From: CAYSPG01 sp964432885
GTDB lineage: Bacteria; Bacteroidota; Bacteroidia; AKYH767-A; OLB10
Reading direction: 5' to 3'
DNA: 64,000 nt
Assembly: GCA_964432885.1 (NCBI GenBank)
Contig: CAYSPG010000001.1
Span: 310,001 to 374,000, forward strand
In this document: piece by piece, positions 16,638 through 24,841 of the stretch
How positions within the stretch are numbered: position 1 is the first letter of the stretch
Layout of the letters: the number at the start of each line of letters is the position of its first letter
The notes under the pieces: generated by a model
What the model was told of the DNA's origin: nothing
What the model saw: the letters and a program-made list of their open reading frames with translations, nothing else
The model's database searches: none
Program-made: the position numbers and the translations under genes

Positions 16638-18119
16638 ATGATGTTACAATCCACATTGAAAAACAAAAAAACAAGAGTTGCTTTCCAAGCAATTCTAATC
16701 ACCCTACTTGTATTTTATTTTTGCAATAGCTTTAACAGGTACTACAATTTTTATCTTGACGGAGATTTAGCTCCTGTCGTATTGCCTGCTCCGTCATACG
16801 AACTTGTGTTAAAAGATCCGTTTGGATTAAATGTAATTTTAAATGATTCGGTTTATGCTGCCACAAACCGTTACTTCTCACACCTATTTTTATCAATTTA
16901 TTTCAAATCTGCTCCTGAAATTTTACAAACTTTCTTCTCTCCTATTGACAGTGTTTATATATCATGTGCAATAGCCAAAACATGTATTCACGCTTTTCTT
17001 ATTTTCATTATAGCCGTTTATTCAACAGGAAAAAAAAATATTTTTTCTATAGACGTGTTATTAACTTCTACGATAATTGCCCCTCTTTTTCTGGTTTATG
17101 GCTTTAGAACATATATGGGTATAATTGATTATTCTATTACTTATACTTTTTTTTATGCCTTATCATTCTGTTTCATTTTTATGTTTTTTCTTCCGTTTGT
17201 TAATGCTGCTTTCAAACGAACTTCATTTCATTTCGGGATTTTAAAAACAATGTATTTGCTTGTATTAAGTGTTGTTATTTCGTTTAGCGGAACATTAAAT
17301 GGGCCATTGCTCATATTAATCTGCGCATCGGTACTGCTGATTCTTTTTACAAAAAACTATTTTGCTTTAACAAATGAATCATTTGTAAATCGCATCTTAC
17401 TATCTGTGCAAAAAATACCACCATCTCTTAGATATATTTTCGGCTTCACAATTGCTGTTGCGCTGTACTCTTTTTATGTAGGATTAAACAATTCTGAAAA
17501 TGCATGGGATAGTTTAGATTTAGCAGACAAGTATTCAAAACTGTTTAGCAGAATTTTGTTACAATACACTTATAAACTTGGCCCGGTGCTTTTACTTGCT
17601 GCTGTGGTTTTTAATACATTAATTATCTCAAAGCATCGCTCAGACTATGAAGGAGAAAACATTATTCTATTATTCAAATGGTTTGGCATTTTAAGTGCTG
17701 TTTATCTATTGCTGCTACCATTAGGAGGATATCGTTTTTACAGACCTGATATAATCAGGTATGATACCATAATGCCCGTTAACCTTGGAATGATTTTGTT
17801 TTATGGCCTCACTTCGGCTTATTTATTCAAAAAAGTTTTGGCTGGACGCAAACTTGTTCTTTACTCAATTTTAACTTTAGTAATAATGGGAATATACATT
17901 AACGCTGATGAGAACTTTATAGTCAAAAAATATAGTGCGTGTGAGAGAGATGCATTTCATAAAATTGCAAATTCAAAAGAAAAAGTAGTTTTACTTCAAA
18001 ATGATTGTACAGTGTTTGACTGGAACAAAATAAAAAAACCTTCCGATTCAAAATACAAAGCCAAATTACTATTTAAGTGGAATGTATTAAAAGAGCAAAA
18101 ACTATACTATCAAAAGTAA
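16638..18119 (+). CDS. Polytopic membrane protein, unknown, in glycan locus
   Basis: This 493-residue protein has roughly ten hydrophobic segments and a first extracytoplasmic loop of about 60 residues (YYNFYLDGDLAPVVLPAPSY then LNDSVYAATNRYFSH). Its C-terminal soluble tail of about 70 residues carries CERDAFHKIANSKEKVVLL. Topology and context suggest a GT-C-type transferase or flippase-like component, but no motif identifies it. Unlike its neighbours it has no long beta-rich C-terminal module. It is separated by 33 bases from the SGNH gene upstream, so it is probably in the same transcript. Confidence 0.6.
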   Translation: MMLQSTLKNKKTRVAFQAILITLLVFYFCNSFNRYYNFYLDGDLAPVVLPAPSYELVLKDPFGLNVILNDSVYAATNRYFSHLFLSIYFKSAPEILQTFFSPIDSVYISCAIAKTCIHAFLIFIIAVYSTGKKNIFSIDVLLTSTIIAPLFLVYGFRTYMGIIDYSITYTFFYALSFCFIFMFFLPFVNAAFKRTSFHFGILKTMYLLVLSVVISFSGTLNGPLLILICASVLLILFTKNYFALTNESFVNRILLSVQKIPPSLRYIFGFTIAVALYSFYVGLNNSENAWDSLDLADKYSKLFSRILLQYTYKLGPVLLLAAVVFNTLIISKHRSDYEGENIILLFKWFGILSAVYLLLLPLGGYRFYRPDIIRYDTIMPVNLGMILFYGLTSAYLFKKVLAGRKLVLYSILTLVIMGIYINADENFIVKKYSACERDAFHKIANSKEKVVLLQNDCTVFDWNKIKKPSDSKYKAKLLFKWNVLKEQKLYYQK

Positions 18120-18234
18120 ATTGACTTATGTTAGAATAAACTTTAGTCCATTCTAAAAATAAAATAATGACTGATATAATAAAAAATATAAATCGGTTGG
18201 TAGCCTTAGCGCTGTTTGTAGTGAAAGCGGGAAA

Positions 18235-18393
18235 ATGACGTTTGATGCTCACTTTTTAAGTGGATATATTGAAACTAAAAAACTTGTTGCCGAATTAAAA
18301 AAATCAAATAAAGTCGGTTTACTTTGTGGCGGTAAATCCGGGTTCAAGCCTAAACGTTTCTTTTTGGTATGCGTGCGGGCTTCCGCTTTTTAA
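18235..18393 (+). other. Orphan open frame, possible gene remnant
   Basis: A 52-codon frame (MTFDAHFLSGYIETKKLVAE..., ending VRASAF) has protein-like composition in its first half and is open upstream back to 18175 without a start. Its 3' half overlaps the convergent glycosyltransferase gene. It could be the leftover of a decayed gene in the 200-base gap, or chance. I do not recognise it. Confidence 0.2.
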
Positions 18394-20118
18394 TAAAAAT
18401 CCTTTTTTATCATCAAGCATAATATAACTTCCATCATAAGCCTTTAGTGCAAAAAGGTTATCTCCTAAATCTTTTACTCTGAAAATTTCTGTTTTTTCAC
18501 ACTGTAATTTATTTGCATGAATAGTACTGTCCTTTAAATTCACTCCAAAAAATTTACCTGTATAACTCTGTAAAGTGCAAATGTTGCCTCTGTACCTCTT
18601 TAACAAAAATGTTTCCCATTCGTAATTGCTATCCCTATCCCCAATTATTCTGTCGTTGTGGGTATCGTATTCAGCGCAAATAAATTTTCCATTAAACCCT
18701 CTAATTGACACGTGATATGAATAAAGCAATTTTAATTTATCAATTGAAGCAGCAAATAAATTCCTTTCAGGCAATCCTCTTAACGCATTATCTGCATCTG
18801 TTGTAGATATCATTATGTCAAAATCCTCAGGATAGTCTGCCTTACCGAAAATTGCAAAATATGTTTTTGCATTCATCCCATCCCAATGAAGCAAGGATAA
18901 TTTAGCCTGATATGTTTGGTGAATGTTTAACCAACAAAAAAAAGTGATAAGGAGTAAAACAGTTACACGAATCCATAAGCCTTTACTTAAAACCTCGGAA
19001 ACAATTAACCCTAATGGCAGTAAATACAATGGAAGCGAATTTACCATTGGCCTGGAGCCGAAGCTGCCCCCATACCACCAGCACCACCAGCTAAAAATCA
19101 CATATGTATTAACAAAAAAGAAAACAAGGAGTGCAATCCCAAAATCCTTTTTTGTTTTTACCGCACATAAAATACCAGGTAACAGAAAAAACATTACAGG
19201 TGTATAAATAAAAAAACCTTTTCTGAAGCCAAACAGCCCCTCCCAAAGATGAGGGTTGTTAAAATAAAAATGCTCTCCATCATAAGAATAATAAATCCAA
19301 TGACCCGAAGAAAATTTCCAATATGCCAATTGAAAAAAAACAGGAATAAAAACACCAACGCCTATTACAAGTATTTGATTTGTCTTTGAAAAAAGAAGTC
19401 GCATTTTTTTAACAAATGATTTTACATCTGAAACTTGATAAAGAATAAAAAAAACAAAAACAACACAATCAGTAGGCCTTATCAAGATAATCATTCCTAA
19501 AACCAATCCTACCAATATTGAAAGTTTAAAAGACATCCGTTCATGCCACAAAATAGTTAACCATAAAAAAATACTAAAGGAGCAAAAACTATAAACATGT
19601 GACATGCCACTATCGTATGTTGTATAATAAAACAGATTTGTTGCCAATGCGGATATTACCAGCAGTAATGAAACAACATTCTCATCAAAAAATCTAAGCG
19701 CTATTTTTCTAAGAATTAAGAAACCAATAAAAAAATAGAACAGTGCAGCCATGGAAATTGAAAATTCATACACACTTGTATATCCTGTTGCAGGTAATCC
19801 ATTGGCTATAGAGTAAAGATGCGCCATATAAAAAAAAGGAATTAACAGTATTGCAATACCCATAGTCATCTTTTGAACTATCATGTGGTTTGCTTTTACC
19901 GGAGTGCTTATTTTCTCTCTTATTTCACCTGGCAAAGAGACGACAAAAGAAAATGATAAATCATGGTATATAAATGCCGCTGGTAAATAGCTATAATAAC
20001 TGGAAACATCATGTTTTACAACCGAAAGCGTTGCCCATCTCTCATTCTTAAACACATGATATGCATTAAAAACGAAGATCAGTAAAATGACGATTCCTGA
20101 TTTATTAAATTGAGGCAT
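18319..20118 (-). CDS. GT-C-like membrane glycosyltransferase with fascin-like beta-trefoil C-terminus
   Basis: This 599-residue protein has about eleven membrane helices to residue 400. Loop 1 has KHDVSSYYSYLPAAFIYHD (Asp37 as candidate catalytic acid), and WWCWWYGGSFGSR lies at 344-356. Both segments align with the protein at 20826 (DVLAYYLYLPFTFIYHD; WAAWWQGGSFGMR), so the two are paralogues. Residues 468-593 form a fascin-like beta-trefoil: three units of the form GxxGKFIxAExD ... EWETFLLKR ... GxICTLQSYTGKFFGVN ... DNLFALKAYDGSYIML ... ETFRL. Such domains often bind glycans or proteins. The gene is on the opposite strand to the rest of the locus. The catalytic role is inferred. Confidence 0.72.
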   Translation of the reverse strand: MPQFNKSGIVILLIFVFNAYHVFKNERWATLSVVKHDVSSYYSYLPAAFIYHDLSFSFVVSLPGEIREKISTPVKANHMIVQKMTMGIAILLIPFFYMAHLYSIANGLPATGYTSVYEFSISMAALFYFFIGFLILRKIALRFFDENVVSLLLVISALATNLFYYTTYDSGMSHVYSFCSFSIFLWLTILWHERMSFKLSILVGLVLGMIILIRPTDCVVFVFFILYQVSDVKSFVKKMRLLFSKTNQILVIGVGVFIPVFFQLAYWKFSSGHWIYYSYDGEHFYFNNPHLWEGLFGFRKGFFIYTPVMFFLLPGILCAVKTKKDFGIALLVFFFVNTYVIFSWWCWWYGGSFGSRPMVNSLPLYLLPLGLIVSEVLSKGLWIRVTVLLLITFFCWLNIHQTYQAKLSLLHWDGMNAKTYFAIFGKADYPEDFDIMISTTDADNALRGLPERNLFAASIDKLKLLYSYHVSIRGFNGKFICAEYDTHNDRIIGDRDSNYEWETFLLKRYRGNICTLQSYTGKFFGVNLKDSTIHANKLQCEKTEIFRVKDLGDNLFALKAYDGSYIMLDDKKGFLLKSGSPHAYQKETFRLEPGFTATK

Positions 20119-20245
20119 TATCTTAATCTTGACTAAAGTTTATTTTCAAAAATGACAACAGGTGAAAAAAGCATAGCTAATTTATGAAATAACACAACAA
20201 AGATATTAGTTCAGAAATTGTATTTATAAAATATGCCGATTTTGC

Positions 20246-20253
20246 TATGTTTG
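20246..20253 (+). promoter_or_regulatory. -7 promoter element TATGTTTG
   Basis: TATGTTTG lies 34 bases before the ATG of the lipoprotein gene, in the 170-base gap between divergent genes. A -33 TTG, if used, would be 25 bases upstream, which is rather far. Confidence 0.4.
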
Positions 20254-20287
20254 CGCGATTAAGAAATATATATAAATATATCCTGAT

Positions 20288-20806
20288 ATGAGAAAAATTA
20301 AAATCCTTTTGCTATCCCTGATACTTGCCACAGGTTGCAGTGAAGAAAAAAGAGGGAAACTGACTTTTGATACAAACTTTGAAAGTGCTTACTGGGGCAC
20401 CAATAGCAGTGTTATAAAATCTGCTGAAGCACATTCAGGCAATTATATGTCTAAAATAAATAAAGACAACCCCTACTCATCTACATTTGAAATTAAGGCT
20501 AAAGATTTAGAATCTAAATCCATTTCATCGGTAAATATTACTGCTTGGTTTATGCTTACGGGTGACAATTCTGAACAACAACTTGTTTTTGAAATAAGAG
20601 ACAGTTCCAATTTAAAAACTCTTGAATGGCTTAACCTTGATGCAACCGAATATGTTGAGGAGCTAAATAAATGGGTAAAGGTAGAACACCTAGTTGATTT
20701 AACTGAGAATAATAGGAATAACCCAAACAATATTTACAGGGTATATGCATCAAACAGCAAAGATGAACCTGTTTATGTTGATGACATAGACATTGAGTTT
20801 AGATAA
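20288..20806 (+). CDS. Lipoprotein consisting of a jelly-roll (carbohydrate-binding-like) domain
   Basis: This 172-residue protein has a lipoprotein signal (LILATGC, Cys17). The mature part is a single beta domain: LTFDTNFESAYWG, SAEAHSGNYMSKIN, YSSTFEIKAKDL, LVFEIRD, LNKWVKVEHLVDL, and PVYVDDIDIEF at the end. The same order of marks (Asp-Phe-Glu start, HSG/YSPT, W near the middle, V/YIDD end) occurs at the C-termini of the GT-C proteins at 13358 and 20826. It may be a periplasmic glycan-binding partner. It lies 19 bases upstream of the GT-C gene at 20826 and is probably co-transcribed with it. Confidence 0.7.
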   Translation: MRKIKILLLSLILATGCSEEKRGKLTFDTNFESAYWGTNSSVIKSAEAHSGNYMSKINKDNPYSSTFEIKAKDLESKSISSVNITAWFMLTGDNSEQQLVFEIRDSSNLKTLEWLNLDATEYVEELNKWVKVEHLVDLTENNRNNPNNIYRVYASNSKDEPVYVDDIDIEFR

Positions 20807-20825
20807 AGCTGCTTTATAGGATAGT

Positions 20826-22694
20826 ATGGTGCAAAAATATTTCAACTCAAAAGGGCTGGCCATTTTTATTTCGCTGCTTATTTTGTTTTTGCATTATTAT
20901 ATACGCACATACAATTACGGCAATTGGGTTAATGTGTTAGGCTGGGATGTGCTTGCTTATTACCTGTACCTTCCGTTTACGTTTATTTACCATGACCCCG
21001 GTATGACAAATCAGGCGGTGGTTGATCATATTTTTCAAACTTACAATCCGTCAAGCACATTTTATCAGGCTTATAAAATTGATAATGGCAATTGGGTTTC
21101 GATGTACTCAATAGGTTTTGCTATTTTATTTTCTCCTTTCTTTTTTATTGCACATGCGTGGGCAAGTATATCTGGCAGTTATCCTGCCGATGGTTTTTCT
21201 TTTCCTTACCAATATATAATTGGCAATGGTGTAATGATTTATATTGTTGCTGGAGTATTTGTTATAAGAAAAGTCTTGCTTCATTTTTTTTCTGAACGCA
21301 TCACCTGTCTTGTAATGCTATGTATGCTTCTTGGCACCAATTATTTTCACGAAGCCACCACCAACGATACAATGCCACATGCTATGTTGTTTACTGCATA
21401 CTCAATTATATTGTGGTTAACTATTAAATGGCATCAACAACCAAACTATAAAGCAGCCAATTGGCTTGGTTTTATTTTAGGCTTAACAATTCTGTCACGG
21501 GGAAGTGAAATTGTTGCTATATTTATTCCTCTTCTATGGAATATATACGACAGAAAATCACTGCTTGAAAAATTAAATTTAATCAGGTTGAATTACAGGC
21601 AGCTTTTATTTGCTGTTGCTTGCGCTTTTATTACCCCACTTATTCAAATGATTTGGTGGAAGGCAATTACAGGTTCTTTTATTTTTCAAAGCTATCAAAA
21701 CACTGAAGGATTTGACTGGGGTGGTGATTATATAAGCAAGGTTTTGTTCAGCTATAAAAAAAGTTGGTTTGTTTACACACCTATGATTATGCTTCCAATC
21801 ATTGGCATTTATTTTATGCGAAAGCTTGAAAGAAAATACTTTCTTGCTTTTGCGATTTTCTTTTTAACAAATTTTTGGTTGCTTGCCAGTTGGGCCGCAT
21901 GGTGGCAGGGTGGAAGTTTTGGTATGCGATATTTTGTTGAATCATACGCAGTGATGGCTGTTCCTTTTGGTTTTTTTATTAAACGCATTTCTAACACCCA
22001 TTTTATTGCCAAGTCTGCTATTTATCTAGTTGCATGCTTCTTTTTGTTTTTAAATCTGTTTCAAACATGGCAGTTTAATAATTGGATGATTGACGGGTAT
22101 GCAATGACAAAAGAATATTACTGGAAAATATTTTTAAAAACCCATGCCACTGACGAGGATAAAAAGCTGATGGAAATTCACCGTGATTTTAAATCAGAAG
22201 AACACTTTGCAAATCCTGACGACTACAATAAAAAAACCATTGGCTTTTGCGATTTCGAAAAAATAAACTCTATTTCTATCGAAGATAAATTTATTGATAC
22301 CACCGTTTTTGTTTCACCACCCAATTCCTGTAAAATAACAAGTGAACATATTTATTCTCCAACTTTCCGAATGCCTTATAGTTCTATTTCAAAGAAAGAG
22401 CATTTTTGGGTAAGGGTTAATGTAGATTATTATCCTGTGTATGATTTAAAAGAAAGTCCTGTGAGTTTGGTAATTAATTTTAATCATCGTAACCGTTATA
22501 ATTTAAAATACAAAGGTTTTGATTTTGGAAAAGATGGCTACAAATTAAATGAGTGGAATCACCTGACGGTTGATTACCTTACTCCCTATCCACTTACATT
22601 AGATGATGAAATGCAAGTGTATGTTTATTTAAAAGGTGATAAGCCTGTTTACATTGACAACCTGCATATCGAAGCTTTTGAACGCAAGTGGTAA
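20826..22694 (+). CDS. GT-C-like membrane glycosyltransferase with C-terminal jelly-roll module
   Basis: This 622-residue protein has about eleven membrane helices. Loop 1 has GWDVLAYYLYLPFTFIYHD with Asp41 as candidate catalytic acid, and WAAWWQGGSFGMR lies at 356-368. It also shares a QTWQ ... MTKEYYWKIF segment with its paralogue at 18319 (QTYQ ... NAKTYFAIF). Residues 470-618 form a soluble beta module (IGFCDFEKI, IYSPTFRMPY, LVINFNH, EWNHLTVDY, PVYIDNLHIEAF) matching the upstream lipoprotein. It probably uses lipid-linked sugars from the GT2 enzymes of the locus. The acceptor is unknown. Its end is 4 bases from the convergent GH16-like gene. Confidence 0.75.
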   Translation: MVQKYFNSKGLAIFISLLILFLHYYIRTYNYGNWVNVLGWDVLAYYLYLPFTFIYHDPGMTNQAVVDHIFQTYNPSSTFYQAYKIDNGNWVSMYSIGFAILFSPFFFIAHAWASISGSYPADGFSFPYQYIIGNGVMIYIVAGVFVIRKVLLHFFSERITCLVMLCMLLGTNYFHEATTNDTMPHAMLFTAYSIILWLTIKWHQQPNYKAANWLGFILGLTILSRGSEIVAIFIPLLWNIYDRKSLLEKLNLIRLNYRQLLFAVACAFITPLIQMIWWKAITGSFIFQSYQNTEGFDWGGDYISKVLFSYKKSWFVYTPMIMLPIIGIYFMRKLERKYFLAFAIFFLTNFWLLASWAAWWQGGSFGMRYFVESYAVMAVPFGFFIKRISNTHFIAKSAIYLVACFFLFLNLFQTWQFNNWMIDGYAMTKEYYWKIFLKTHATDEDKKLMEIHRDFKSEEHFANPDDYNKKTIGFCDFEKINSISIEDKFIDTTVFVSPPNSCKITSEHIYSPTFRMPYSSISKKEHFWVRVNVDYYPVYDLKESPVSLVINFNHRNRYNLKYKGFDFGKDGYKLNEWNHLTVDYLTPYPLTLDDEMQVYVYLKGDKPVYIDNLHIEAFERKW

Positions 22695-22698
22695 TTTT

Positions 22699-24732
22699 TT
22701 ATTCTATCACAATTTCCAAAACTTCTCCTTTCAAATCATTTCCATTAAAAGGAATATACTCTTGTAAAAAAGGAGACTCGGGCCACCACTCACTTTGATG
22801 AAACTCCTGAGTAATTACCATCACCATCTGATTGTTGGGAATGCTTGTTATTTTATCACTCATGTACCCTACTATTTGTAAAGCGTCAACCGAAGGCCCA
22901 ATGCGCCAAATTATCTCCTGCGGTTTCCATTCAATTTGAAAATAATATGGTTTGCCAAAAATGACTGAATCAGATACAGGATATTTAGAAGTAAGTGCCT
23001 GGTACCAGTTATCCCAACGATGAACATCAAAAACCTGATTATTATAAGCAATAGGAGATACTCCTACAACATATTTTTCAACATCAGTAGAAGCCAAATC
23101 CCAGTTGGTACAAGACAACATCAGTGTGTTTTCATTTTCGATTTCCTTAGGCCTTACCTGGGGAGGTTTGTATGACGTTTGTGGCCATCGCAAACTTGCT
23201 TTTCTTATTTCAAAATCAATTTCGGTGTATGGTGTTTGCGCAACTCTTTTCGCATTTTCCCTTCCTTGAATTTCTTTGGGAATATATCCACTTTTCTCTG
23301 TCTTGCGCCTATTATTCCACGGCTTGTTTTCCTGGTTAATAAGCCAAATAGCATTTGTAAGTCCATTCCATACACCAAATTTGCTTAGTTGATTTGGTAA
23401 CATAAGTTTTATAGTAAACTTGCCATACGTAAATCCATGTCTGGAAATTATTCCTGTATTTTCCTTTACTCCTTCGTTAGTTTTGTTTAAAGGATTAACA
23501 AGTTGAATAGATTTTCTTTCAGGAATAGCCCTAACAGTTTTACACGGACACATTGGTGAAACCACCGTGTTTAATTTCATCTTATCACTTGTGTAATTAC
23601 TTACTAACTCTCGGTAATTTTTTACAGTAAAGCTATCCGTTTGCCAATTTATTGTTAAAGGAACATTTTTTGAATTTGCAGTAGCAATTTGCTTATGCCT
23701 GTATTGCGAAAACACAGCATTGGTAAAACTGGCTGAATCAAAATTACATAACGGTGTTAAATTCTCATTGCAAAATTCTCTGTTGTTAAACTCTTCTTCA
23801 TCAACATAAATACCTTTGGACAACTCAGGATTAGCAAAAAGAGAAACAGATGAAATTGATTTCAACACTTGCACACCATTACTATTTTTTCCGGGGCCGT
23901 AATTAAAAAAATAAAATGGGTTTGTGTAAGATCCGTTTAATTTCAAATTAATATTTGCAACGTGCTTAGGAATATTTTTAAGTGCTTCTTCACTAGCAAC
24001 CACAACCATAAATTCATAGGTACCTACTCTTGGATTACACTTCCATCGCTGGTTATGTATTTCTTTCTTTCTCTCATCTAGTATGGCAAACTTTGCATCA
24101 AGCCTTAACTGCTGCTCAACAGTAATTTTATTTTCAGCTGCCTTGCTTTTAATGTTATTGTACCATGCCTCATCTGTTTTAATATAACTTACCAGTCCTT
24201 CTATTCTCGTCTCTGATGCATACTTTGAATTAGGTATGTGTCCGAAAAAAATCGAATCGCTTTTAGGATTGCCCACAATTCTAAATGAATCTTCAACAGC
24301 AACCGTACCACTGCCATTTAACATTGATAACGGCTTAAAGCCTACAGCCACATTTTCCCAACTGCCATAAAAATTTTCTTCGCACAGTGGGTTGTACACT
24401 TGTTTTCCATCCAACTGTTTTACCTCATTAAATTTGTAACTTTTGTTTTGGTAATAAATTTTATAATAGTACGAGGCGCTATTTCCAGAGTTCCTTTTAA
24501 CTTTAAATGAAAACTTAAAACAACTTATTCCGTCTTTATTTATTGAGGGTATTATAAAACCACTATCCACTGCGTATGTATAATCCAATTAAAGTTGTTT
24601 GTCTCGTAAATTTGATTGATAATTGGTTGCCACATCAAAATCAGAAATTTCAAATGATGATTGCGCTAAATTTTCTGTAAAAAGAAAAGAAAGTAAAATG
24701 AGTAATAAGAGAAAAAAATTTTGAAATTTCAT
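22699..24732 (-). pseudogene. GH16-like secreted protein interrupted by one in-frame TAA after the signal peptide
   Basis: From ATG 24732 the frame encodes a signal peptide (MKFQNFFLLLLILLSFLFTE... cleaved near NLAQ) and 23 mature residues. It then meets TAA at 24589-24591 and continues in the same frame for 628 more codons to 22699. Counted from the codon after the stop, an N-terminal beta region is followed by a helical repeat unit (residues 135-170, DEAWYNNIKSKA...LRLDAKFAI). A C-terminal GH16-like jelly-roll has HGFTYGKFTIKLMLP (384-398), the catalytic-type motif EIDFE (456-460) and YYFQIEWKPQEIIWRIG. The body is otherwise intact, so this is a recent nonsense mutation, a readthrough case or a sequence error. 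Restart at the TTG after the stop would lose the export signal. Confidence 0.75.
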
Positions 24733-24841
24733 ACAATAAAATATGCAGGCTAATATATAGATTTTGCTTTGCCTGTTGCAAAAGGAATCAATCAGATTGG
24801 ATGTTATTTGTTTTATTTGCAAACTCATTCCATCAGGTATT

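Noticed and set aside
18340..18360. GGGTTCAAGCC, resembling a tRNA T-arm
   Set aside because: The flanking five bases cannot pair and no acceptor or anticodon arms are present.
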